From Candidatus Woesearchaeota archaeon CG07_land_8_20_14_0_80_44_23 (GTDB taxonomy: Archaea; Nanobdellota; Nanobdellia; Woesearchaeales; 0-14-0-80-44-23), in the NCBI GenBank assembly GCA_002779235.1, contig PEXD01000080.1, positions 1-10,702 on the forward strand: a DNA stretch of 10,702 nt, read 5' to 3'. The translations under genes and the position numbers were made by a program. This document shows positions 5,438 to 10,702 of this stretch, piece after piece (within the stretch, counting starts at the first letter, position 1; each line of letters starts with the position of its first letter). The notes under the pieces were generated by a model. It searched no databases. It saw nothing but the letters and a program-made list of their open reading frames with translations, and was not told where the DNA came from.

Positions 5438-5519
5438 TTCGAACCGGGGTCATTCGGTCCCAAACCGAAAAGGATAGCCAGGCTACCCCACAGCCCCATT
5501 GCATTCGGATATTTAGGCG

Positions 5520-5532
5520 GATATTTTTAAAT
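5520..5532 (-). promoter_or_regulatory. tRNA-Pro promoter
   Basis: On the minus strand GATTTAAAAATAT is a strong TATA-like box centred about 28 bases upstream of the first tRNA base at 5497, as expected for an archaeal tRNA gene transcribed from the mature 5' end or a very short leader. Confidence 0.55.
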
Positions 5533-5558
5533 CTTTGGTTTACTCACGTCTTATACAA

Positions 5559-5571
5559 ACTTTTATATATT
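5559..5571 (+). promoter_or_regulatory. aRF1 promoter (leaderless layout)
   Basis: ACTTTTATATATT is a TATA-like box centred about 26 bases before the ATG at 5592. It is divergent from, and about 30 bases away from, the tRNA-Pro promoter. It supports 5592 as the start over an upstream in-frame codon at 5535, which would place the promoter inside the coding region. Confidence 0.55.
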
Positions 5572-5591
5572 ATTGCCTTTCCCTTTATATT

Positions 5592-6683
5592 ATGGATTCG
5601 GCGCAGAAGTTCAAACTGAAAAAGCTTTTGAAGGAGCTCGGGCAGTACAGGGGAAGGCATACCGAGCTTGTGTCAGTTTATATTCCGCAGGACTATGACC
5701 TAAACAAGATAATGGCCCAGCTTGCGCAGGAGCAGGGCACTGCCACCAACATAAAGTCGACTTCTACAAGGAAGAATGTTATTGACGCTCTTGAAAGGAT
5801 GATGCAGCACCTGAAGCTCTATCATAAGACACCGCCGCACGGACTTTCTTTGTTCGCCGGGAATGTGGCAGAGAGGGAGGGGCAGAACGATGTAAGGGTC
5901 TGGAGCATTGAGCCGCAGGTCCCCCTCAAGGTTAAGATATACAGGTGCGACAAGGCATTTGTCACAGAGCCCTTGGAGGAGATGCTTGAGACAAAGGAGA
6001 GCTACGGGTTTGTTGTTATAGACAGGAGGGAAGCCACAATTGCTATGCTCAAGGGCAAGAGCATAAACGTGCTTGTCAGGACCCATTCAATGGTGCCGGG
6101 CAAGTTCAAGGCAGGAGGGCAGTCAGCAATGAGGTTCCTGCGCCTGAGGGAGGGGGCTGCCAAGGATTTCTACAATAAGGTTGGAGAGTACATGAAAGCG
6201 CAGTTTCTCGGAAAGGAGCTGAAGGGGATAATTGTTGGAGGCCCGGGCCCCACCAAATATGATTTTGTGGATGGAAATTATATAACAAATGATGTCAAGA
6301 AGAAGATAATCGCAATTAAGGATATAACTTATACAGATGATTTCGGAGTCAAGGAACTCCTTGAAAAGAGCCAGGACGTGCTTGCCAATGAGGAGATAAT
6401 GGATGAGAAGAATTCAATGCAGCGCTTTTTCGATGCCCTTGCCAAGACACCTGGAAAGGTATCATATGGAAAGGAGGCTGTGCTTTCCCTCATCTCTGCT
6501 GCTGCTGTTGACACTGTGCTTATCTCAGAGAGCCTCTCTGACGAGGAAATAGAGAAGTTTGAAAACGAGGCGGAAAAATTCGGCACATCTGTGAAGATAA
6601 TATCTGTGGAGACAAATGAGGGCGTCCAGCTCAGGGAGCTAGGCGGGGTTGCCGCGATGCTCAGGTATGAGTGCAACGCGTAA
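5592..6683 (+). CDS. prf1: Peptide chain release factor aRF1
   Basis: 363 residues. It recognises all three stop codons in the A site and triggers peptidyl-tRNA hydrolysis. Domain 1 holds the stop-decoding NIKS motif (53-56, in TNIKSTSTRK) and the YxCxxxF motif as YRCDKAF (117-123). Domain 2 holds the catalytic GGQ (175-177, in KAGGQSAMRF). Domain 3, which binds aRF3/aEF1A-type GTPase and ABCE1, runs to the C-terminal ELGGVAAMLRYEC. The protein is about 50 residues shorter than common archaeal aRF1. The missing part is in domain 3, where DTVLISESL leads directly to SDEEIEKFENEAEKFG with no cysteine-containing minidomain between. It starts leaderless and the next gene begins two bases after its stop, implying co-transcription. 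Confidence 0.96.
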   Translation: MDSAQKFKLKKLLKELGQYRGRHTELVSVYIPQDYDLNKIMAQLAQEQGTATNIKSTSTRKNVIDALERMMQHLKLYHKTPPHGLSLFAGNVAEREGQNDVRVWSIEPQVPLKVKIYRCDKAFVTEPLEEMLETKESYGFVVIDRREATIAMLKGKSINVLVRTHSMVPGKFKAGGQSAMRFLRLREGAAKDFYNKVGEYMKAQFLGKELKGIIVGGPGPTKYDFVDGNYITNDVKKKIIAIKDITYTDDFGVKELLEKSQDVLANEEIMDEKNSMQRFFDALAKTPGKVSYGKEAVLSLISAAAVDTVLISESLSDEEIEKFENEAEKFGTSVKIISVETNEGVQLRELGGVAAMLRYECNA

Positions 6684-6685
6684 AG

Positions 6686-7387
6686 ATGGAAGATTCTATT
6701 GCGCTTGAGGGATTCAGGGAGCTTTTCCCTGAAAAAAATGGTGTTTCTTGTTCTGTGAGGTACAAAAAAAGGATGAAGGGATACAGCGCCTCAATTGCCT
6801 ATTCAAGGGCTTCCAACCTGGTTGAGTTCAGGCTGGGAAGGGGCTGGATGGATGTCTCCCAAACAATAAAAAAAGGGCTTTTCCAGGAGCTGCTTGTGAA
6901 GATATTCAAAAAGAAGGGTGAGAGGATTAAGCCGACTATGGAGATGGAACTTTACTCAAACTTTGTAAAGAATCTGCATCTCTCGGTAAGCAAGAGCGAG
7001 GCAGAGCCCCTGCTCGAGCAGTCCTTTGAGAGGGTGAATGATAGTTATTTTAGCGGGCTTCTCGAGAAGCCGAACATGAGATTCTCAGGAGTTTCATTCA
7101 GGAAGCTGGCGCGCTATGACTACCAGGAGGATATGATTACTGTAAGCGAGATATTCAGGGATGCGAAGCCCGAGATGCTTGATTATCTCATCTACCACGA
7201 GTTGCTGCACAAGAAGATGAAGTTCTCCTACAAGAACGGCAAGAACTACCACCACACCCGCAGCTTTAAGAAAATGGAAGAAAAGTTTGAGAATGCAGCA
7301 GGACTTGAGAAGGAGTTCGGAATTTTCATAGCAAAAAAGAGGAGGGAACTCTCAAGGAAGACGGGATTTCTCTCAATCTTCAGATAG
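6686..7387 (+). CDS. SprT/M48-like zinc metallopeptidase domain protein
   Basis: 233 residues from the ATG at 6686; a GTG five codons upstream overlaps the aRF1 stop and is less likely. Residues 166-175 (DYLIYHELLH) contain the zincin motif HELLH (171-175), with His171 and His175 as zinc ligands, Glu172 as catalytic base and a probable third ligand His190 in YHHTRSFKKMEEKF. The spacing from HExxH to HxxxF resembles SprT-like and YgjP/WLM-type families. I see no C-terminal zinc ribbon or DNA-binding domain. The N-terminal 100 residues are basic and beta-rich and I do not recognise them. No signal peptide or membrane helix is visible, so it is likely cytosolic. The gene is two bases behind aRF1, and RadB follows after 47 bases. 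The substrate is unknown. Confidence 0.75.
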   Translation: MEDSIALEGFRELFPEKNGVSCSVRYKKRMKGYSASIAYSRASNLVEFRLGRGWMDVSQTIKKGLFQELLVKIFKKKGERIKPTMEMELYSNFVKNLHLSVSKSEAEPLLEQSFERVNDSYFSGLLEKPNMRFSGVSFRKLARYDYQEDMITVSEIFRDAKPEMLDYLIYHELLHKKMKFSYKNGKNYHHTRSFKKMEEKFENAAGLEKEFGIFIAKKRRELSRKTGFLSIFR

Positions 7388-7396
7388 CATGTTAAG

Positions 7397-7408
7397 AAAG
7401 ATTATTAT
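7397..7408 (+). promoter_or_regulatory. Possible radB promoter
   Basis: AGATTATTATAG in the 47-base gap before radB is centred about 32 bases upstream of the ATG at 7435. It could give a short-leader transcript in addition to read-through from aRF1. The match is modest. Confidence 0.3.
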
Positions 7409-7434
7409 AGCCATATTATTACGGAAACGGCAGG

Positions 7435-8142
7435 ATGGAAAAAGCTGAATTAAAGGAGGAGAAGGTGCCCTCTGGAAGCGATGCGATGGATGAGCTGCTT
7501 TCAGGCGGCTACGAGCGGGACGCCATAACTGTAATTTATGGCCCTTCTGGTTCGGGAAAGACGAATTTCTGCCTTGTCGCGCTCGCAAGCATTGCCAGGA
7601 AGAAAAAGGCGATATTCATGGATACAGAGGGGGGATTCTCTGTGACGAGGCTTGCCCAGATATGCGGAAACTCAAAGCCGGTGATGGAAAGGACTGTCTT
7701 TCTCCAGCCCGCAACCTTTGAGGAGCAGAAGAAGGACTTTGAAAAATTGAAGGAGCTTGTGGATGATAGCATAGGAATAATAATTGTGGACACAATAAGC
7801 ATGCTCTACCGCGCTGACAGGACAGAGGAAGACATAAAGGGCATAAACAGCTCCCTCGGAAAGCAGCTGAATTTCCTCAGCGAGATTGCAAGGAAGAAAA
7901 AGATACCTGTTATTGTCACAAGCCAGGTCTATTCTGAATTTGACAAGAAGGACTCTGTGAAGATGGTTGGCGGCGACATAGTGAAATACAGAGGCAAGTG
8001 CCTGATTGAGCTCCAGCATGAGGGAAACGAGCACCGCGCAATCCTTAGGAAACATAGGAGCATGCCTGAGGGAAGGGCTGTGCTTTTTGAGATAAGGGAA
8101 AGGGGCGTTTTCCTTGTCAAGAAGAGAATTTCGCTTTTCTAG
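7435..8142 (+). CDS. radB: DNA repair and recombination protein RadB (RecA/RadA paralogue)
   Basis: 235 residues, the usual RadB length: a bare RecA-like ATPase core without the N-terminal HhH domain of RadA. Walker A is GPSGSGKT (36-43), Walker B IIIVDTIS (115-122). The N-terminal VPSGSDAMDELLSGGYERDAITVIYG and the VIVTSQVYSEFD segment are typical of the family. RadB is found in euryarchaeal-type lineages, binds RadA and is thought to act as a recombination mediator with little strand-exchange activity of its own. It follows the aRF1-metallopeptidase pair on the same strand. Its TAG overlaps the TAG of the convergent riboflavin kinase within the palindrome CTAG at 8139-8142. Confidence 0.95.
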   Translation: MEKAELKEEKVPSGSDAMDELLSGGYERDAITVIYGPSGSGKTNFCLVALASIARKKKAIFMDTEGGFSVTRLAQICGNSKPVMERTVFLQPATFEEQKKDFEKLKELVDDSIGIIIVDTISMLYRADRTEEDIKGINSSLGKQLNFLSEIARKKKIPVIVTSQVYSEFDKKDSVKMVGGDIVKYRGKCLIELQHEGNEHRAILRKHRSMPEGRAVLFEIRERGVFLVKKRISLF

Positions 8143-8531
8143 ATTCCCAGAAGCTCCACTTCAACACTGTCGCCATCCTTCACATTGAGATATTCCCTCA
8201 TTGAAACAGGAGCGGCGATTTCTATTGCAGAAATATTGTATTTCTTATATCTCGAGTTCTCAGCCACTATGATTGCGCACTTCTTGCCTGCAACAATAAC
8301 CTTATGGCAGGTGACTGCTCCAAACTTCTTTTCTCCTATGGAAAAGCCCTCTATTGTTATCGGTTCAAGCTTTGCAACCTGGAGCGTGTCCTCATCAGAG
8401 ATTTTAAGGTTCAGAGTTCCCTCAAAGGGGACGAAGCCGAGCGCCGAATTGAATTTTTCCTTGTACTCAGGCATCCTCATGTAAACAGATGCCTCCTTCA
8501 AGCCAGAGAACACTATGCCTGTGATTTTCAT
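8139..8531 (-). CDS. ribK: Archaeal CTP-dependent riboflavin kinase (DUF120)
   Basis: 130 residues. It phosphorylates riboflavin to FMN using CTP rather than ATP, the archaeal route. Family signatures are ITGIVFSGLKEASVYM at the N-terminus, the LGFVPFEGTLNLKI block (31-44), GAVTCHKVIVAGKKCAIIVAENSRY in the middle and the C-terminal LNVKDGDSVEVEL. The length matches stand-alone RibK such as the M. jannaschii type, with no fused winged-helix domain. It lies 29 bases downstream of ogg1 on the same strand. A TATA-like GATTAAAATATC about 28 bases before the ATG suggests it also has its own leaderless promoter. Confidence 0.93.
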   Translation of the reverse strand: MKITGIVFSGLKEASVYMRMPEYKEKFNSALGFVPFEGTLNLKISDEDTLQVAKLEPITIEGFSIGEKKFGAVTCHKVIVAGKKCAIIVAENSRYKKYNISAIEIAAPVSMREYLNVKDGDSVEVELLGI

Positions 8532-8554
8532 CTTGGTCAGGATTGCTATTATTT

Positions 8555-8568
8555 GATATTTTAATCTT
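8555..8568 (-). promoter_or_regulatory. ribK promoter overlapping the ogg1 stop codon
   Basis: On the minus strand AAGATTAAAATATC is a TATA-like box centred about 28 bases upstream of the ribK ATG (8531). The TAA stop of ogg1 (8563-8561) is inside it. The spacing fits a leaderless ribK mRNA independent of ogg1. Confidence 0.5.
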
Positions 8569-9439
8569 TTGCCTTTGGCTGCCTTCTCCAGTAATACAGG
8601 AATTCCTGGGCATAGGCAGCATCTTGCCCAAAATATTCCCTTCCAAACCTTTCTGCATCCTTCGCGCTTATATTTTTTTGGGAAAAATACAGCTCTGCTA
8701 TCGCCCTTCTTATCCAGACATCTGTGGGAAATGCCTCCTTGAATCCTAGTGAGAATGCCAGTATGCAGTTGGCAACCTTGCTTCCCACTCCTGAGATATT
8801 CATAAGCTCCATTTTTGCATCAGGATAATTCATCCTTCTCAGCCATGAGAAATAGTTCTCAAATGACTGGCTTGCGGAGAGCTTTTCCTCTGCAGAGACC
8901 TCTGCAATCGCTGCAATTGCCTTGGAATAGAACCTTGCCCTGAAGCCGAGCCCGCAGTTTCTCGCTTCCTTCTCAAGATCTTCGCACTTGAGCATCTCCT
9001 CTGGGCTTGGGAAGGAATATGAGGTATAGTTTCCAAGTTTTATTTTATGCCCGAACCTTCTTGAGAGCGAGTTCATGTTTCTTCTGATTCTCGGGATGTT
9101 GGATGCCGAGGAGGAGATATAGCTCACCATGCACTCAAAGGGCTCCTGCTTTATCAGGCGCAGCCCGTATGCTGATTTTATCGCCTTCCCTATCTTTTCA
9201 TCTTTTTTTATGCCTGAGATTATTTTCTTATAATCCTCGCCCAGAGAAAAGTAATTTCTTATGAATCCGGCCCCTCCCTTTGAAAGCTCGTAGAAAAGAA
9301 AGTTTCCCTCCTGCCTCGCCTTTATTATCCTGTCGCCGGCAGTTATGAAATACCATCCGCTGATTTTTTCCCACCGAAAAATCTGCCCGCACTCAACTGT
9401 CTTTTTCAGGTCAAAATCGCGGATTCGGATTTTTCTCAT
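8561..9439 (-). CDS. ogg1: 8-oxoguanine DNA glycosylase/AP lyase (OGG1 family)
   Basis: 292 residues, bifunctional HhH-GPD glycosylase that excises 8-oxoguanine opposite cytosine and nicks the abasic site. The N-terminal domain has CGQIFRW (17-23), the OGG1-type QxFRW signature. SNIPRIRRNMNSLSRRFG (113-130) matches the NNIARI segment of OGG1, and CGLGFRARF (162-170) the LGYRARY segment. The helix-hairpin-helix ISGVGSKVANC gives catalytic Lys221 and PTDVWIRR gives Asp240. Their 19-residue spacing equals that of human Lys249/Asp268. This is full OGG1 (OGG1-1 type), not the shorter archaeal OGG2 or AGOG. It is divergent from alaX and upstream of ribK. Confidence 0.95.
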   Translation of the reverse strand: MRKIRIRDFDLKKTVECGQIFRWEKISGWYFITAGDRIIKARQEGNFLFYELSKGGAGFIRNYFSLGEDYKKIISGIKKDEKIGKAIKSAYGLRLIKQEPFECMVSYISSSASNIPRIRRNMNSLSRRFGHKIKLGNYTSYSFPSPEEMLKCEDLEKEARNCGLGFRARFYSKAIAAIAEVSAEEKLSASQSFENYFSWLRRMNYPDAKMELMNISGVGSKVANCILAFSLGFKEAFPTDVWIRRAIAELYFSQKNISAKDAERFGREYFGQDAAYAQEFLYYWRRQPKAKD

Positions 9440-9454
9440 TTCAGGATTGAAATC

Positions 9455-9493
9455 TTTTTTTATTTATTAATCTTGGGAAAAAGAATATAAATC
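9455..9493. promoter_or_regulatory. Divergent promoters of ogg1 and alaX
   Basis: Minus strand: AATAAATAAAAAAAG (about 9455-9469) is about 25 bases upstream of the ogg1 ATG at 9439. Plus strand: GAATATAAATCAG (9483-9495) is centred about 26 bases before the alaX ATG at 9514. Both spacings fit leaderless transcripts, and the two boxes share a 74-base intergenic region. Confidence 0.5.
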
Positions 9494-9513
9494 AGGGGCT
9501 GCTCCAACATAGC

Positions 9514-10236
9514 ATGACAGAGCTGCTTTATCTCAAGGACTGCTATTTGAAAGAGTTTGAAGCGATAGTTGAATTAGTGGAAGGCAATAGGATAGAGCCG
9601 GACAGGACAGCATTCTATCCTGAATCAGGAGGGCAGCCGGCTGACTTTGGCGAGATTTCCTGTGATGGCAAAAGCGCCAGGGTTGTCATGGTTAAGAAAG
9701 AGGGCGGCAGGGTTCTTCATGAATTGGAAAAGCCAGCAGAAGAGATTGGGATAAAGCAGGGTTGCACAATAAAGGCTTCTATTGATTGGGACAGGAGATA
9801 TACCTTCATGAGATACCACACTGCCTGTCATGTGCTTGCCGCAGTCATAACAAAGGAAGAGCAGGGTGTTGAGATAACAGGCAACCAGATTGCCCTTGAC
9901 AGGACAAGGATGGACTTCAGCCTTGAAAACTTTGACAAGGAGAAGATAAAGCAGTATGAAGAAGAGGCAAACAAGGAGATAGCAAAGGCGCTGCCTGTAA
10001 GAATTGAATTTCTTGAAAGGGAAGAGGCATTCAAGATTCCCGGGCTTGTAAAATTGAGGAAACTGCTGCCTGAGTCACTGAAGGTGATAAGGGTGATTTC
10101 AATTGAGGGGCTTGACCAGCAGGCCTGCGGCGGGACGCATCTGAAAAACATTTCTGAGATAAAGGGCATTACAATAACAGGCACAGAGAACAAGGGCAAG
10201 AGCAACAGGAGAATTTATTTTAAGCTGAAAGAATGA
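9514..10236 (+). CDS. alaX: Alanyl-tRNA editing protein, AlaX type
   Basis: 240 residues, the size of AlaX-M. It is a free-standing trans-editing hydrolase related to the AlaRS editing domain and removes serine (and possibly glycine) from mischarged tRNA-Ala. The N-terminal beta-barrel domain has the AlaX-M/AlaRS signature FYPESGGQPADFG (34-46). The zinc-binding editing site has HTACH (His102, His106) and CGGTH (Cys205, His209), the full set of ligands. No AlaRS catalytic or C-Ala dimerisation domain is present. It starts leaderless at the ATG 9514 and converges on the small gene at 10241 with four bases between the stops. Confidence 0.95.
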   Translation: MTELLYLKDCYLKEFEAIVELVEGNRIEPDRTAFYPESGGQPADFGEISCDGKSARVVMVKKEGGRVLHELEKPAEEIGIKQGCTIKASIDWDRRYTFMRYHTACHVLAAVITKEEQGVEITGNQIALDRTRMDFSLENFDKEKIKQYEEEANKEIAKALPVRIEFLEREEAFKIPGLVKLRKLLPESLKVIRVISIEGLDQQACGGTHLKNISEIKGITITGTENKGKSNRRIYFKLKE

Positions 10237-10240
10237 AAAA

Positions 10241-10486
10241 TTAGAATTTTCTATTTTTGTAATAATTTTTACTTTCAAACACTATTTGGTAGAGTTCTCT
10301 TACCCTTTCTGGGCTGACCTTGTCTATTCTTGGCGCAATGCCTTCGCTTACAGCATAGAAGTCAGCCAAGTGCATGCTTAGAGTATCAGCTTCCTTTTTT
10401 GTAGCTCCAATCTTTCTCAGCTTCCAGAAGAGGTCGTGCTGTTCAGGAGCCTTTCCGTCCAATTCTCCGCATTCGCTTTCAGTCAT
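10241..10486 (-). CDS. Small hypothetical protein
   Basis: 81 residues, not recognised. It is predicted to be largely helical: KAPEQHDLFWKLRKIGATKK, then a helix ADTLSMHLADFYAVSEG, a loop APRIDK and a last helix SPERVRELYQIVFESKNYYK with a basic tail. There is one cysteine, no metal motif, signal peptide or membrane segment. Support for a real gene comes from a TATA-like CTTATAAAAATC on the same strand about 24 bases upstream of the ATG, its fit between alaX and the repeat element, and normal-looking composition. Similar compact helical proteins occur as small regulators or ribosome-associated factors, but nothing here decides. Confidence 0.6.
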   Translation of the reverse strand: MTESECGELDGKAPEQHDLFWKLRKIGATKKEADTLSMHLADFYAVSEGIAPRIDKVSPERVRELYQIVFESKNYYKNRKF

Positions 10487-10501
10487 GCATAAACACCAGT
10501 G

Positions 10502-10513
10502 ATTTTTATAAGA
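10502..10513 (-). promoter_or_regulatory. Promoter of the small hypothetical gene
   Basis: On the minus strand TCTTATAAAAAT is a TATA-like box centred about 22-25 bases before the ATG at 10486, consistent with a leaderless or near-leaderless mRNA. Confidence 0.4.
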
Positions 10514-10533
10514 TTTTCAGCACCCAATATCAT

Positions 10534-10665
10534 AAAAATCCGCTGAGAGTGTCCTACTCCGCACTAAAGCACAAAGAAATCTCGGAGATTTCTTGTGCGC
10601 AGAAAACTTGAAAAGTTTTCTTGCGTGCGGAGTTTGACCGGACACTCTCCGATTCGCGGATTTTT
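10534..10665. repeat. Structured repeat element 4: largest copy, three nested outer stems and two mirrored hairpins
   Basis: From outside in: AAAAATCCGC (10534-10543)/GCGGATTTTT (10656-10665), ten perfect pairs; GAGAGTGTCC (10545-10554)/GGACACTCTC (10640-10649), ten perfect pairs; CTCCGCAC (10557-10564)/GTGCGGAG (10625-10632), eight perfect pairs. Inside, hairpin a (10569-10598) pairs GCACAA-GAAATCTC with GAGATTTCTTGTGC and leaves one A unpaired in the 5' arm. Hairpin b (10599-10624) pairs GCAGAAAACTT with AAGTTTTCT-GC around GAA and leaves T10622 unpaired in the 3' arm. The hairpins meet at TTG-TGCG-CAG. The whole 132 bases would fold as a long stalk with a three-way junction. No open reading frame of note lies inside. 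Confidence 0.88.
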
Positions 10666-10679
10666 AGGATGCAACGAAC

Positions 10680-10702
10680 GCAAAAAAATTGTCTAAGCGA
10701 TT
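10680..10702. repeat. Start of structured repeat element 5 (right-truncated)
   Basis: GCAAAAAAATTGTCTAAGCGATT reproduces the left half of hairpin a of element 1: seven A, then TTGT, a CTAA loop and GCGATT. The visible 3' arm pairs with the 5' arm through A-T, G-C and two G-U pairs, so it pairs better as RNA than as DNA. The window ends inside the arm. Confidence 0.5.

Larger units (their letters stand above)
5249..5497 (-). tRNA. tRNA-Pro (anticodon UGG) with a 175-nt intron between positions 59 and 60
   Basis: Exon 1 is 5497-5438 and exon 2 is 5262-5249. Acceptor stem GGGGCTG pairs with CAGCCCC, with A73 at 5249. The D arm is GGGT/ATCC, the anticodon stem TTCGG/CCGAA with loop TTTGGGA, so the anticodon TGG is at 5462-5460. 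The T stem CCCGG (5448-5444) pairs with CCGGG (5261-5257), but the T-loop TTCGAA is interrupted before its last base. The splice sites form a bulge-helix-bulge: T stem, three-base bulge AG^T, four-pair helix TTCG/CGAA, three-base bulge AA^A. Cutting after the second bulge base restores TTCGAAT. Intron pairing continues with UGGUUAC (5432-5426) and GUAACUA (5280-5274). Mature length is 74 nt and CCA is not encoded. Confidence 0.92.

Noticed and set aside
5438..5497. tRNA-Pro 3'-truncated pseudogene
   Set aside because: The first 60 bases alone look like a broken tRNA, but the matching T-stem and acceptor halves are at 5249-5262 and a bulge-helix-bulge joins them.
5248..5619. Plus-strand open frame across the tRNA-Pro region
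   Set aside because: It is explained by tRNA exons, intron and promoter on the opposite strand; the translation has no recognisable domain and runs into the aRF1 start.
8139..8142. Shared CTAG stop of radB and ribK as a regulatory palindrome
   Set aside because: A four-base palindrome giving convergent TAG stops is expected by chance in a compact genome.
1..10702. CRISPR array
   Set aside because: The repeats are hairpins with differing arm sequences at irregular, kilobase distances. There are no regularly spaced direct repeats and no cas genes.

Overview
The window is archaeal chromosomal DNA. Evidence includes an archaeal PCNA, RadB, release factor aRF1, RNA polymerase subunit RpoP (Rpb12), ribosomal protein L37Ae, prefoldin beta, a KEOPS Pcc1-type protein, UPF0147, a CTP-type riboflavin kinase, and a tRNA with a bulge-helix-bulge intron. 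Most transcription units start with an AT-rich TATA-like box about 25-30 bases upstream of the start codon, which is the layout of leaderless archaeal mRNAs. Gene spacing is very tight, and aRF1 and the MscS-like protein are shorter than usual. This would fit a small-genome (DPANN-like) or other uncultured euryarchaeal lineage, but I cannot fix the lineage from sequence alone.

Layout, left to right. Positions 1-109 hold a structured repeat cut by the window edge, then a hairpin behind PCNA. PCNA (minus) is divergent from a PP-loop, asparagine-synthetase-like gene (plus), which abuts a DRG-type GTPase (minus) stop to stop. A short MscS-like channel (plus) converges on a five-gene minus-strand information-processing operon: L37Ae, rpoP, pcc1, prefoldin beta, UPF0147. 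Positions 5022-5591 contain no protein gene. They hold an inverted repeat around the operon's TATA box, a second structured repeat, and tRNA-Pro(UGG) on the minus strand with a 175-nt intron in its T-loop. A plus-strand group follows: aRF1, a HExxH metallopeptidase and RadB. Then come riboflavin kinase and an OGG1 glycosylase (both minus), a divergent AlaX-type alanyl-tRNA editing protein (plus), and a small unrecognised gene (minus). The right end (10534-10702) holds a large nested palindromic element and the start of another.

Most protein genes are housekeeping: replication and repair (PCNA, RadB, OGG1), translation and its quality control (aRF1, AlaX, L37Ae, DRG, tRNA-Pro), transcription (RpoP), and protein folding (prefoldin).

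The unusual signal is in the gaps. Four elements, at about 1-63, 5094-5194, 5361-5415 and 10534-10665, share one architecture but little sequence. Each is a pair of adjacent hairpins with 3-4 nt loops. The first has a single unpaired A in its 5' arm, and the second has a single unpaired T in its 3' arm. The two meet at a TTG-(2-4 nt)-CAA/CAG junction, and in two cases the pair is enclosed by a further outer stem, giving a three-way-junction fold. One copy sits inside the tRNA intron, and a fifth begins at the right edge. Their mirror-image organisation resembles the paired REP/iREP hairpins (BIMEs) of bacteria, though I recognise no described family.
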